Source of the DNA: JAAZFF01 sp964405775
Lineage (GTDB): Bacteria > Verrucomicrobiota > Kiritimatiellia > RFP12 > UBA3636
NCBI GenBank assembly: GCA_964405775.1
Contig: CAYOPG010000004.1
Span: 1 to 54,125 of the forward strand
Reading direction: 5' to 3'
Length of the DNA: 54,125 bases
The position numbers and the translations under genes were made by a program. Positions within the stretch are counted from its first letter, which is position 1. Every line of letters starts with the position of its first letter. The notes beneath the pieces were generated by a model. The model was not told the origin of the DNA. It did not search any database and was given only the letters and a program-made list of their open reading frames with translations. This document shows positions 1 through 9,222 of the stretch, one piece after another.

Positions 1-67
1 TGTGGCGGTATATCGATGTCTCCATTTGGAGCAACATAGTCGTTTATTTAGTCAATGAAGTCAATAA

Positions 68-97
68 TTGACCTTAGGGAGTATAAGCGTGTATAAT
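68..97 (+). promoter_or_regulatory. sigma70-type promoter of the AsmA-like gene
   Basis: A TTGACC box at 68-73 and a perfect TATAAT box at 92-97 are separated by 18 bases. A strong GAGGAGG ribosome binding site follows at about 111-117, just before the ATG at 122. No gene is visible upstream of it in this window. Confidence 0.6.
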
Positions 98-121
98 GCA
101 AAAAGATAGAGGAGGACTGCA

Positions 122-3100
122 ATGACTGAGAAGCCAAACAAAGCCCAAAACCCAATAGACAGAGAATTGCTCGACGACGCGATACAAGAAAAACCGCGCC
201 GGCGTTCGCGGAGTTTCCTGCGCGGGTTTGTGCGTTTTCTGATTATGGCCGTTGTTGTGCTTGCGGCGCTTGTCTTAACGGCGCCCTTAATAATGTCATC
301 AGCTGCGGTACGCAACATCGTGGTCAACAAGATCAATGCAGAAATGCCGGACTCCTATGTAGAGATCGGCAACTGGCGCTGGCGCTGGCGTAGCCCTTGC
401 GGCCTTGAAAACCTAGTGGTGAAAATGCGAGACGGTTCGTTTTCGTGTGCTGTTGATTCTGTCTCGATATCCGAGGGAATTCTGTCGTGGTTGCGCCCTC
501 CTAGGCGGTTCGGCTCGATTTCGGTGAACAGCCCTGCTGTTACATTAAGCGCGTCCGCCTTGCCTGAGGGTGGCGTCAAGCGAGCCACCATACCTTCGTC
601 AGAAAGCAAACGGATTCCAGAGTCAACTTCAACCGCCCCGGCTCAACCGTCAGGGGAAGCGACCGCCAAAGAGGGTGACTATTCTTCTTTTCTGGATTTG
701 TTCGGCAAACTTGTTGTCGTCAACGGCTCTGTGGAGGCGCATGTCGAGGGTTCGCCTTCGGTGAGCATTGGTGGGATTGGAGCCGAGGTCACGTTTGACG
801 GATACGAAGGCAAACTTGATGTGTCGGTTGAAGGTGGGTTGCCTAAGATCGAGGGGGCGGAATCTGTCGGTTCTGACAAGTTTTCAGCTAAAGCGAATGT
901 CGCATCCCTCCGCAATCTTATAGATGATCCAAAGGCAGCGGCTTTCGAGACCGATATCGTGGTGCCTCCAGTCGATCTGGCCGCTCTAGACGCTTTCTTA
1001 CCCATTGACGAGGTGCGTCCCCGCATTACGACAGGTAATGCTGATTTCCGGTTGAAAGTCAATCGTGCTGATAAGTCGAATTTCAAGTTGAAGGGCACAC
1101 TGAGCACTAGTGGCGTACGATTCGAAGGCGGCGCGCTCGGTAACGACAAGCCGGAATGGGATGCCGCCACGGTTGATGTTGATATGCTGCTCGGCGCAGA
1201 CGCTGTGGAAATCAACGCATTGTCTTTGGATTCGCCTTTCGCGATAATGAAGGCGTCTGGCAAGTTGATTGGTTTGGCTCAGGGGGACTCACCGGATGGC
1301 ATGCTGGCGGCGAAAGGCGAGCTTGATATCGCGGCAGTTGCGGCGCAGCTTCCGGAGACGTTGAAGCTTCGAGAAGGAATTGAGCTGCAAAAGGCGGTAG
1401 TTTTGTTTGACGCGGAAGCGGCTGGCCAAAACGGGGGGGCAAAGTTGTTCGCGTTGCTTCGTTCCGACGGAGCCGAGGCGATGCTTAATGGCAAACCTCT
1501 AAAGATTGATTTGCCGGTTTCCCTTGGATTCACTGGAAACGTGTCTAAAGCGCGGGAGATTGAGAGTGCTGTGATTACATTCAGCTCCGAGCCTGCCACA
1601 TTGGCAGTAGAGGGCAATCTGGAGAAGGGCGATGTCAATGGCAGCGCCGATCTGGGGGCGGTGCACGCGGCTTTGGGGCAGGTGCTTGATCTCGGAGCCG
1701 AGCCGAAGGCGATAGGTAAACTCGACATGCGTGGCGGCTGGACCGGTAGCGACGGAGGCATAGCGGTAAACGTCCGTATAGACGGCAAGGATGTGAAGGT
1801 GGCGGGGGAGAAGCCGCTTGAATTCGCCACATGCTCTGTCGATGCATCGGCTCTGTTCCCGACGCTGGATTTCACCTCTGTCAAACAACTCAAAGTCGCA
1901 GCGGAAGTCCCTTTCGCAAAGGCCGCGTTCAACGCTGATGAAATACGTTGGGAGTCCATGGCGTTTAATGGCATCGCCGGAGAGGTTGACGCCGAATTGG
2001 CTCCGCTGATGAAATTGACTGGAGTCGAGGAAGAGAATGCTTTCGCTGATAGGCTCAAGGCTACGGTTTCAGGAGCGACATTTGAAAACGACGACTTGAC
2101 TGTAGACGCATTCAGCGTTGAGGCAGGCCCTGCGGCGGTGAAGGGAGCCGGAAAAGTTAAGGGGCTTCAAACCGAGCGTCAGGCAAGTGCCTCCGGCGTT
2201 TTAGATCTGGATCTGGACACTACCCAGGCATTGTTGGACAAGCGTGGTATCAAGGATGTCAGGGCGGCGGGAAAAAGTTCGCGGCCGTTCAAGGTCTTTC
2301 TGCCTCTTGGAGACGGGACGCGTTACATGCTTGCAAATATGGAGGTGGAGGCGGGATTATCAGTTAATACCCTTGAAGCCGCGGGCATGGCAATAGAGGG
2401 CGCGGATATGTCTGTGGTGGCGGGAGACGGTAAACTTGACTTGCGTGCGGCTGGTACGCTCAACGAGGGCTCCGTCAACGCTGCTCCCACTGTCGATCTG
2501 CTGGAGGAGCCGCCGATTATGACGCTCCCGATCGATTCACTGGTGTTGAAAGATGCCAAGATCACGCAGGATTTCCTTCAGCAACAGCTCTCTCGTGTAC
2601 ATCCCATACTTAGAAGCTGCGCTGTGTTGTCTGGCAGGATTTCGATTGGACTGGAAGAATTCGCGGTTCCTCTTTCAGAGAATATTGCGCAAGGGATGGA
2701 ATGGAAGGCGGCGGCCAACCTCCGGGATACGCGCCTCGCGGCGTCTGGGGTCTTGGAGGATATAGCCGGAGCATTAGGGTTAAAACACAAAGAAGTGACA
2801 ATCACCAATCAAACAATGAGAGTCGCCTGCAAAGGGGGGCGTTTATTCCCAGATCCTCTTGATCTTGTAATTGACGACGAAGAATTGCGCATATCGGGTT
2901 CGGTCGGTCTCGACGGGTCGCTAGACTATATTGTCGACGTAAAGCTAAGCGAAAAAATGGTCGGTTCATCGGCGTACAACTACTTGAAAGGACGCAGCGT
3001 CCGGCTTCCCGTATCCGGCACCGCGAAAAGCCCCAGAATCAACTCGCGCGCGCTCCGTGATGAAGTCCAGCGCCTAATTGCAGGCGTGGCGACTCAGGTC

Positions 3101-3205
3101 ACGACCGAGAAAATAACGGAAGAACTCGGAGATAAACTTAAGGGGAAGGTGAAACAAGAGGACCTTAAAAAGCTGGAGGATGCGCTGAAGAACATAAGGC
3201 TCTAA
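122..3205 (+). CDS. AsmA/TamB-like envelope protein
   Basis: A 1027-residue protein with a basic cytoplasmic N-terminus, one membrane helix at about residues 36-60, and then a very long beta-strand-rich periplasmic region of alternating hydrophobic residues. This is the layout of AsmA-like, bridge-type proteins that hang from the inner membrane and are linked to phospholipid or lipid transport to the outer membrane. The C-terminal part (about 900-1000) holds the most conserved-looking stretch, with LRISGSVGLDGSLDYIVDVK and a final basic amphipathic helix. The start is fixed by the GAGGAGG site 5 bases upstream and a good promoter. It appears to be monocistronic. Family assignment comes from architecture and the N-terminal pattern, so the exact subfamily is uncertain. 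Confidence 0.7.
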   Translation: MTEKPNKAQNPIDRELLDDAIQEKPRRRSRSFLRGFVRFLIMAVVVLAALVLTAPLIMSSAAVRNIVVNKINAEMPDSYVEIGNWRWRWRSPCGLENLVVKMRDGSFSCAVDSVSISEGILSWLRPPRRFGSISVNSPAVTLSASALPEGGVKRATIPSSESKRIPESTSTAPAQPSGEATAKEGDYSSFLDLFGKLVVVNGSVEAHVEGSPSVSIGGIGAEVTFDGYEGKLDVSVEGGLPKIEGAESVGSDKFSAKANVASLRNLIDDPKAAAFETDIVVPPVDLAALDAFLPIDEVRPRITTGNADFRLKVNRADKSNFKLKGTLSTSGVRFEGGALGNDKPEWDAATVDVDMLLGADAVEINALSLDSPFAIMKASGKLIGLAQGDSPDGMLAAKGELDIAAVAAQLPETLKLREGIELQKAVVLFDAEAAGQNGGAKLFALLRSDGAEAMLNGKPLKIDLPVSLGFTGNVSKAREIESAVITFSSEPATLAVEGNLEKGDVNGSADLGAVHAALGQVLDLGAEPKAIGKLDMRGGWTGSDGGIAVNVRIDGKDVKVAGEKPLEFATCSVDASALFPTLDFTSVKQLKVAAEVPFAKAAFNADEIRWESMAFNGIAGEVDAELAPLMKLTGVEEENAFADRLKATVSGATFENDDLTVDAFSVEAGPAAVKGAGKVKGLQTERQASASGVLDLDLDTTQALLDKRGIKDVRAAGKSSRPFKVFLPLGDGTRYMLANMEVEAGLSVNTLEAAGMAIEGADMSVVAGDGKLDLRAAGTLNEGSVNAAPTVDLLEEPPIMTLPIDSLVLKDAKITQDFLQQQLSRVHPILRSCAVLSGRISIGLEEFAVPLSENIAQGMEWKAAANLRDTRLAASGVLEDIAGALGLKHKEVTITNQTMRVACKGGRLFPDPLDLVIDDEELRISGSVGLDGSLDYIVDVKLSEKMVGSSAYNYLKGRSVRLPVSGTAKSPRINSRALRDEVQRLIAGVATQVTTEKITEELGDKLKGKVKQEDLKKLEDALKNIRL

Positions 3206-3297
3206 GCCCCGCGTAATTTGTCATATTATCACCCCTCAAACGGGGCGGTGCCGCTTGCTTAATCGGTAAGTGGAAAACAAAAACACAAGGAATACAA

Positions 3298-3708
3298 ATG
3301 GCTAATAACAAGATAGAAGAAGTTGAAGGAATTGGTTCAGTTAAAGGCGCACAGTTGCGCGAAGCCGGCATCGCGACGACCGATGCGCTTCTTGAGAGCT
3401 GCACGACTTCTTCCATGAGGAAAAAATTAGCGGAAAAATCCGGCTTATCGGAAAAAGAGATTCTCAAGTTCGCCAACATGGTTGATTTATTCCGCATAAA
3501 TGGAGTGGGGTCTGAATACGCAGAACTGCTTGAAGCGGCGGGAGTCGACACTGTCCCCGAGCTTGCTCAACGCAACGTGCAGAACCTGACAGCAGCGATG
3601 GAAAAAGTAAATGCAGAGAAGAAGCTTGTCCGCCGCGTTCCTGTCGAGAAAGAAGTTGCTAAGTGGGTGGAAGAGGCAAAGACTCTGCCACGTGTTTTAA
3701 CGTACTAG
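3298..3708 (+). CDS. Helix-hairpin-helix protein, DUF4332-like
   Basis: A 136-residue soluble protein with two helix-hairpin-helix-like units: VEGIGSVKGAQLREAGI near residues 9-25 and INGVGSEYAELLEAAGV near 67-83. The repeated GIG/GVG turns followed by a helix and 'AGI/AGV' are typical of the DUF4332 family, whose members are thought to bind nucleic acid non-specifically. An AAGGAA ribosome site precedes the ATG. It stands alone between the AsmA-like gene and the convergent purF gene, and the function is not established from context. Confidence 0.75.
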   Translation: MANNKIEEVEGIGSVKGAQLREAGIATTDALLESCTTSSMRKKLAEKSGLSEKEILKFANMVDLFRINGVGSEYAELLEAAGVDTVPELAQRNVQNLTAAMEKVNAEKKLVRRVPVEKEVAKWVEEAKTLPRVLTY

Positions 3709-3750
3709 ATTTTTGTAAAGCAGATCTGAGACGGCTGTTTGTCCTGCCTC

Positions 3751-5229
3751 TTAGAATCTGGAAGAACACTTTGCGTTGCAGGTTGAACAGCCTGCGGCGC
3801 AGGATGTGTTTGGCATCCCGCGATCCTCGCCGCTGAGGCAGTAGGTGCAGAGCCCTTCCAAGCCGATGGCCGCCTTTAGGTCGTCGAGATGTTGGAAGGC
3901 GAGAGAGTCTATGCCCAAGCCTTCACGTATGCGAGCGACCATGGTTTTGTACTCATCGCTGTTAGGATCGCGGAAATCTATGGCGTTCGCGCCTTCTCCC
4001 CTCATGTCGTTTATGATACGTCGGGTGATTAGGTCTGTGATGTTGTTTGAGCGCGAGAAGTTCAGGAAATTGCACGGATACAGCAGCGGTGGGCATGCGA
4101 TGCGTATATGCACAGCCTTTGCTCCCGCGGCTCGCATCCGGCGCGTCTGGTCCCGGAGCTGTGTCCCACGTACGATAGAGTCATCGCAGAATACGATTCT
4201 CTTGTCTTTTATCAGCGAAGGGATTGGGATGAGCTTCATCTGAGCAATGCGTTTGCGGAGCGACTGCTCGGTGGGCGTGAAGCTGCGAGGCCATGTGGGC
4301 GTGTATTTTACGAATGGGCGCGTGTAGAGGATCCCCGCTTCCTGGGCGTACCCGAGAGCGTGGCCAACGCCCGAGTCAGGAATCCCTGCCACGGTGTCCG
4401 CATCGATGCCAGAGCGCCTTGCTAGAATCCTGCCGCAGTGGTAACGCGTTTCCTCGACGTTCCTGCCGTTGTACGCCGAAGCCGGGTATCCAAAGTAGAC
4501 GAACAGGAATGCGCAGAGGCGCTCGTTTTCGGCAGGCTGTGGAGGCACAACGGTCTCTATGCCGGAGGCCGTAACTTTTACGATTTCGCCGGGGCCGATA
4601 TCGCGGACTACTTCGAAGCCAAGAGTCGGCAGGCTACAGGATTCAAATGCGACGCAGTAGCCTTCATCTTTTCGTCCAATCACGATTGGCGTTCGCCCGA
4701 ACTTGTCACGAGCTGCGTAGAGGACATTGTTTTCAGCGAGCAACAGTATAGAGCAAGAACCTTCAATCGTGTCATGGACGTATTGAATGCCATCCTCTAT
4801 TGTCGCCTGGGAGTTTATGATGTTCCCGACCACCTCGGTTGGCGTTATTACGCCCGACTGCATGGCGGCGAACTGCGAGTTGTTGTTTTTCAGCAGTTTT
4901 TTTGTTATCTCTTCGATATTTGAGATGCGCCCTACAGTGCCCAGAGAGTAGCGACCGAGGTGCGATAGGAAAATCAGTGGTTGATCGTCTGTGTCGCTTA
5001 TAATCCCGATGCCGGAGCGAGGGTCGTGTTTGGCAAACTCGGCATAGTCGGAATCAAATCGAGTTCTGAATGGGGAGTTGGAGATATCGTGTATGCTCCG
5101 GTGGAACCTGTTGTCTGCCCACAGCGCCATTCCCCCGCGTACCGTGCCAAGATGTGAATGGTAGTCCGTGCCGTAGAAAAGATCTGAGGCGCAATTCTCC
5201 TTGGAGACGACGCCGAAAAAACCGCTCAT
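3751..5229 (-). CDS. purF: Amidophosphoribosyltransferase with a degenerate glutaminase domain
   Basis: A PurF-family protein of 492 residues, whose family makes phosphoribosylamine from PRPP in the first step of purine synthesis. The C-terminal phosphoribosyltransferase half is intact, with the PRPP loop IVFCDDSIVRGTQ. The N-terminal Ntn-hydrolase half is recognisable but altered: the protein begins MSGFFG where active enzymes expose Cys (MCGI.G), and the usual NGNL motif is not found (the matching stretch reads VGRISN). Position 2 is Ser, so glutamine hydrolysis by the normal mechanism is not expected. A Cys-rich tail (CTYC, SCAAGCSTC, C) resembles the iron-sulfur ligands of Bacillus-type PurF. 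I recall similar Ser-2 paralogues in Bacteroidota, unverified. purC lies 29 kb away. Confidence 0.85.
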   Translation of the reverse strand: MSGFFGVVSKENCASDLFYGTDYHSHLGTVRGGMALWADNRFHRSIHDISNSPFRTRFDSDYAEFAKHDPRSGIGIISDTDDQPLIFLSHLGRYSLGTVGRISNIEEITKKLLKNNNSQFAAMQSGVITPTEVVGNIINSQATIEDGIQYVHDTIEGSCSILLLAENNVLYAARDKFGRTPIVIGRKDEGYCVAFESCSLPTLGFEVVRDIGPGEIVKVTASGIETVVPPQPAENERLCAFLFVYFGYPASAYNGRNVEETRYHCGRILARRSGIDADTVAGIPDSGVGHALGYAQEAGILYTRPFVKYTPTWPRSFTPTEQSLRKRIAQMKLIPIPSLIKDKRIVFCDDSIVRGTQLRDQTRRMRAAGAKAVHIRIACPPLLYPCNFLNFSRSNNITDLITRRIINDMRGEGANAIDFRDPNSDEYKTMVARIREGLGIDSLAFQHLDDLKAAIGLEGLCTYCLSGEDRGMPNTSCAAGCSTCNAKCSSRF

Positions 5230-5472
5230 GGTAATGAATTCCTTTTATGGTGCAGATTAAAGCGACATTGTATCAAAAAGGTTAAGATTATAAAAGAATC
5301 AAGTTATGTGACTTCCCTTTTTTCCGTGATATTGCTCTGAATTACCTTAGAAGCATAGGCCAGCGTCTGCCTTTGTTGCGGTGTGTTGAGCCTGTGACAC
5401 ACGGGTACGCGGGGCGCATCAAAAAACCAAAGAGCAGAAATCGGGAATGTCCTCCGTGGTACGTTTTTTCGG

Positions 5473-5502
5473 GTGACAGGCAGAGGTTGGGTCTGGTATG
5501 AT
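5473..5502 (+). promoter_or_regulatory. Promoter of the rhamnulokinase cluster
   Basis: GTGACA at 5473-5478 and TATGAT at 5497-5502 are 18 bases apart, and the second box is preceded by TGG, giving an extended -10. The expected start of transcription is near 5509, about 60 bases before the rhaB ATG. The rest of the 340-base interval between purF and rhaB (5230-5470) shows no gene or clear structure. Confidence 0.5.
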
Positions 5503-5514
5503 ACGAACCGTATC
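5500..5514 (+). promoter_or_regulatory. Palindromic operator over the rhaB -10/+1 region
   Basis: A perfect inverted repeat, GATACG-AAC-CGTATC, overlaps the -10 box and the predicted transcription start of the sugar cluster. Its position and 6-3-6 geometry fit a repressor of the LacI, GntR or DeoR kind. No such regulator gene lies next to it in the window. Confidence 0.45.
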
Positions 5515-5570
5515 GAGGGGCGTTTGGCACCATCGGTTTTATAAGCCTTAATTTGGGGTGTAATAGTGTC

Positions 5571-7046
5571 ATGAAAAAAACTTTTCTTTCTGTAGATTTG
5601 GGGGCGGGTAGCGGCAGAGTGATCGCAGCGGTTTATGATGGAACAAAGATTGCCATGGAGACCGTAAACCGTTTTGAAAACGTACCGGTGAACCTGAATG
5701 GGCATTTTTACTGGAACGTTCCTTCACTGATCTCGAGTATCCGGGCGGGATTGTCAGAGGCCAAGGCGAAATACGGCGAGATCGCGGCAGTGGGCGTAGA
5801 TACATGGGGCGTCGACTACTCTCTTATGGACAAGTGCGGCCGCATGCTCTCGTTGCCGTATGCATACCGAGATGCACGTAATTCGCAGGCCAACATGGAT
5901 GAGGTATGCGGCAAGGTCGGCCGCAGCAACCTGTACAAGACAACCGGCACTCAGTTTCTGGGCTTTAACACCATCTTTCAGCTATATGCCGAGACTCGGG
6001 AGGGCGACTCGCTGATTCCAAAGGCTGACAGACTCCTGTTCATGCCGGATCTAATAAACTTTCTGCTATGCGGTGAAAAGGCTAACGAGGCTACAATTGC
6101 GAGCACGAGCCAAATGATTGACGTAAACACGCGGAGCTGGGCGTTTGATATGCTGGATCAGGTCGGCGTGCCGTCGTGTTTGCTCTCTCACCCGGTGCAA
6201 CCCGGCAAGATGCTTGGCAAAATTATGGGCGTGCCCGGACTCGAAGGCGTGCCGCTTGCAGTCGTCGGTTCACATGACACTGCATCCGCCGTGGCCTCTG
6301 TACCAGCGGATCCGGACTCATCGTGGGGGTATTTGGCGACGGGTACTTGGGCACTTCTCGGAGTAGAGACTTCCAAGCCGGTACTCTCTGATCTTTCGTA
6401 CAAACTCTCCTACACTCACGAGGGTGCTGTTAACGGCAAGTTCCGCTTTCTGAAGAACTGCACAGGAATGTGGATGGTGCAGGAACTTCGGCGCGCGTGG
6501 GGGGCGGGTGGCAACGCTCCGTCGTTCGACGATCTGATGCGCGACGCTCAGCAGGCAGAGCCTTTCCGTTCTCTGATAGATCCAGACTATCCCGAATTCC
6601 AGTCTCCAGGAAGGATGCCAGAGAAGATAGTTGCGTTCTGCAATCGGACTGGCCAGAAGGCTCCAGAAACTAAAGGCCAATTCTACCGGGCGGCACTAGA
6701 GGGTATAGTAATGCGTTATCGCGAGGTCTGGGCGGAACTCGAGAAGCTGACCGGGCGCAAACGCGATGTTCTGCACATGATAGGAGGCGCCACCAAGGAT
6801 GAAATGCACTGCCGTATGGCGACAGACGCCTTGAATGTAGATATTGCATGCGGTCCCGCGGAGGGAGCCGCCATGGGTAATGCTGTAGCACAGATGGTCG
6901 CGACCGGCGACCTTGCCTCTTTTGACGAAGGGCGCCGACTAATACGCGATTCGATAGAGCTTACACACTGGCATCCAGAAAATACGCAGTCTTGGGACGA
7001 CGCGTTCGTCAAATGGCAGGCTCGCAGAGAAATGTCCAAGGGCTGA
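5571..7046 (+). CDS. rhaB: Rhamnulokinase
   Basis: A FGGY-family sugar kinase of 491 residues that should phosphorylate L-rhamnulose to L-rhamnulose-1-phosphate with ATP. The N-terminal phosphate loop FLSVDLGAGSGRVIAAVYDG, the middle segment ASTSQMIDV, the GSHDTASAVASVP segment and TGTWALLG followed by NCTGMWMVQELRR are characteristic of rhamnulokinases rather than xylulo- or glycerol kinases. I prefer the ATG at 5571, which has GGGGTG about 10 bases upstream; an in-frame TTG at 5553 would add six residues. It is the first gene of the sugar cluster. The isomerase and aldolase of the pathway are not in this window. Confidence 0.9.
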   Translation: MKKTFLSVDLGAGSGRVIAAVYDGTKIAMETVNRFENVPVNLNGHFYWNVPSLISSIRAGLSEAKAKYGEIAAVGVDTWGVDYSLMDKCGRMLSLPYAYRDARNSQANMDEVCGKVGRSNLYKTTGTQFLGFNTIFQLYAETREGDSLIPKADRLLFMPDLINFLLCGEKANEATIASTSQMIDVNTRSWAFDMLDQVGVPSCLLSHPVQPGKMLGKIMGVPGLEGVPLAVVGSHDTASAVASVPADPDSSWGYLATGTWALLGVETSKPVLSDLSYKLSYTHEGAVNGKFRFLKNCTGMWMVQELRRAWGAGGNAPSFDDLMRDAQQAEPFRSLIDPDYPEFQSPGRMPEKIVAFCNRTGQKAPETKGQFYRAALEGIVMRYREVWAELEKLTGRKRDVLHMIGGATKDEMHCRMATDALNVDIACGPAEGAAMGNAVAQMVATGDLASFDEGRRLIRDSIELTHWHPENTQSWDDAFVKWQARREMSKG

Positions 7047-7081
7047 GAATCTCGCACCAAAAAACACGAATCTATAAAAAT

Positions 7082-8041
7082 ATGTTGTCTATGCAAAATA
7101 AGAAAAGAAAAGTCACCATAGTTGGCGCGGGCGCGGTTGGATCCACTTTCGCGTACGCGCTTGCGCAAAGCGGGGTCGCAGATGATATCTGCCTCACCGA
7201 TATGTTTTTCAACTATGCCCTCGGTCAGGTTATGGATTTGGAGCACGGCGAGCCTTTCCTGCCTCAGGTTGATTTTCATGCCGGGAGCGATGCCGATTAC
7301 GCGGACAGCGATATCGTTGTTGTAACTGCCGGTGCTAAACAAAAAGAAGGAGAAACCCGGATAAGTTTGCTAAAAAGGAACGCTGCCATTGTCGAAGACG
7401 TTGCGAAGAAAGTCGCGGCTTCAGGCTGCAATGGCGTTATGGTTATAGTGAGCAACCCGGTGGACGTGCTTACGAAAATCGCGCTGGAGGCGTCTGGTTG
7501 GGAGCGCACGCGTGTTATCGGTTCAGGCACGGTGCTCGATACCGCGCGCTTCAGGCAGGCGCTTAGCAAAGACTGCGGAGTCGATTCCCGCAACGTGTAT
7601 GGCTACATTCTGGGAGAACACGGAGATTCGGAATTCGCCGCGTGGTCACTCACTCATGTTGCCGGTCTGAAGATTGAAGACTACTGCCGAGCGTGCGGCA
7701 AATGCAAGGACGGCGGCATGCGCAACCGCGAGTCGATCGTCCAGCAGGTGCGTGATTCCGCCTACCATATTATCAGCTACAAGGGCTCAACGTATTATGC
7801 TATAGGATTGGCCTTGACGCGTATTGCGAGTGCCATTCTGCGCGACGAGAGGAGCATCCTTTCCGTGTCAATCGCGCTTGAGGGCGAGTATGGTCTGGAC
7901 GATGTAGCTCTCAGCGTTCCCTGCGTGGTCAGGCAGGGCGGCGTAGAGAAGATACTTGTGGCAGATCTGCCGCAGGACGAACAGACAGCGCTCGAAGCTT
8001 CCGCCGCCAAGCTACGGGAAGCGCTACAGAGTATTAGGTAA
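7082..8041 (+). CDS. ldh: L-lactate dehydrogenase
   Basis: An NAD-dependent lactate/malate dehydrogenase family protein of 319 residues. It has the Rossmann loop VGAGAVGS near residues 14-21, the specificity loop AGAKQKEGETRISL, in which Gln marks lactate rather than malate dehydrogenase, the SNPVDV segment, and the catalytic His180 in GEHGDSE. It should interconvert pyruvate and L-lactate. It begins 35 bases after rhaB (ATG at 7082 or 7091) with no strong ribosome site, and is probably co-transcribed. Rhamnose breakdown yields lactaldehyde and dihydroxyacetone phosphate, so an NADH-reoxidising enzyme here makes fermentative sense. Confidence 0.85.
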   Translation: MLSMQNKKRKVTIVGAGAVGSTFAYALAQSGVADDICLTDMFFNYALGQVMDLEHGEPFLPQVDFHAGSDADYADSDIVVVTAGAKQKEGETRISLLKRNAAIVEDVAKKVAASGCNGVMVIVSNPVDVLTKIALEASGWERTRVIGSGTVLDTARFRQALSKDCGVDSRNVYGYILGEHGDSEFAAWSLTHVAGLKIEDYCRACGKCKDGGMRNRESIVQQVRDSAYHIISYKGSTYYAIGLALTRIASAILRDERSILSVSIALEGEYGLDDVALSVPCVVRQGGVEKILVADLPQDEQTALEASAAKLREALQSIR

Positions 8042-8100
8042 AAACTCTTAAGGGCATCCTCCATAGATAATCATAAAACAGATAGTCATAAAGGTGCTAA

Positions 8101-9192
8101 ATGAATGTAGGGTTGATCGGTTGCGGCAACATAAGTGGGGCATATCTGAAAAACGCTCCGACGTTCAGTCAAATGAAAATAACGGCTTGCGCCGATTTAC
8201 GTCCAGAAGCAGCCCAAGCCTGTGTCGAGAAGTTCGGCCTTAAGGCGATGGGGGTTGACGAGTTGCTGTCCGATCCAGCAATCGATACCGTGCTTAATCT
8301 TACGCCGCCTGCTGCGCATTCCGAAATAAACATGCGTGCGCTGGAGGCTGGCAAAACGTCCACTGCGAAAAACCTTTCGGGCTCGACCGCGAAGACGCTC
8401 GCTACGTTATAGATTTTGCCAGCAAGAACAATCTGCGAGTTGGCAGTGCGCCTGACACATTTTTCGGTGGCGGGCACCAGACTTGCCGGAAGCTTGTTGA
8501 TGATGGGCTTATAGGCGATGTCGTGTCTGGAACAGCTTTCATGCTTTGCCACGGCCATGAATCGTGGCATCCATCTCCCGCCTTCTATTATCTTAAAGGC
8601 GGCGGTCCGCTCTTCGACATGGGGCCTTACTACATCACGGCGCTTGTCAATCTGCTCGGGCCAGTTGAAAAAGTCACGGCCATGGCGAACCGCTCTACCG
8701 ATGAACGCACAGGCATAAAGGCCAATGTCGGCAAGACGTTCCCTGTTGAGGTGGATACCCATGTGTCCGCCATATTAAAGTTTAAGTCGGGGGCAGTGAT
8801 TACTCTAATAACGAGTTTCGACGTGTGGAGGCACTCAGGATTTTTGCGATATAGAGTTGCACGGCACCGAGGGTAGCATGCACGTGCCTGACCCTAATTG
8901 CTTTGACGGTGATATACGCATATTTAAAGCCGGTATCACTTCGGACTGGGCTCGTGTGGACAACAACTTTATATACAATGGCAACATGCGTGGAATCGGA
9001 CTGGCCGACATGGGTGCCGCCATCGCAAGCGGTCGCAAGCACAGGTGTAGCGGCGAATTAGCGTTCCACGTGATAGACGTGATGTGTTCGATCTGCGATT
9101 CCGCCGCATCTGGCAATACCGTGCAGCTCGGTAGTACCTGTGAACGGCCAGCGCCGCTCCCCATGGGTCTCAAGTCCGGGGAACTCGATTGA
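8101..9192 (+). pseudogene. Gfo/Idh/MocA-family oxidoreductase, two frameshifts
   Basis: Three consecutive segments in different frames together read as one NAD(P)-dependent sugar oxidoreductase of about 360 residues. Segment one has the Rossmann start MNVGLIGCGNISGAYL. After GK at 8355 one base is missing; restoring it gives HVHCEKPFGLDREDARYVIDF, with the family's EKP lysine. Segment two runs on to SFDVWRHSG at 8840, where a second shift (two bases lost or one gained) leads to FCDIELHGTEGSMHV. The substrate is probably a sugar or inositol relative. Both breaks lie by short homopolymers, so this is either a recent pseudogene or a sequence error. It sits between ldh and a ThuA gene, a common pairing. 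Confidence 0.8.
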
Positions 9193-9222
9193 ACAAACAA
9201 GAACGCAAAGGTAGTTTTAAAA

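Noticed and set aside
1279..2058. Long Ser/Pro-rich open frame on the minus strand
   Set aside because: It is antisense to the AsmA-like gene and has low-complexity composition with no ribosome site.
3206..3246. Terminator after the AsmA-like gene (GCCCCG ... CGGGGC)
   Set aside because: The loop would be 29 bases long and no T-run follows.
3751..5229. Cys13 as the PurF glutaminase nucleophile after propeptide removal
   Set aside because: The distance to the HLGTVRGG block (the HRGQ equivalent) fits position 2, not 13, as the nucleophile site.
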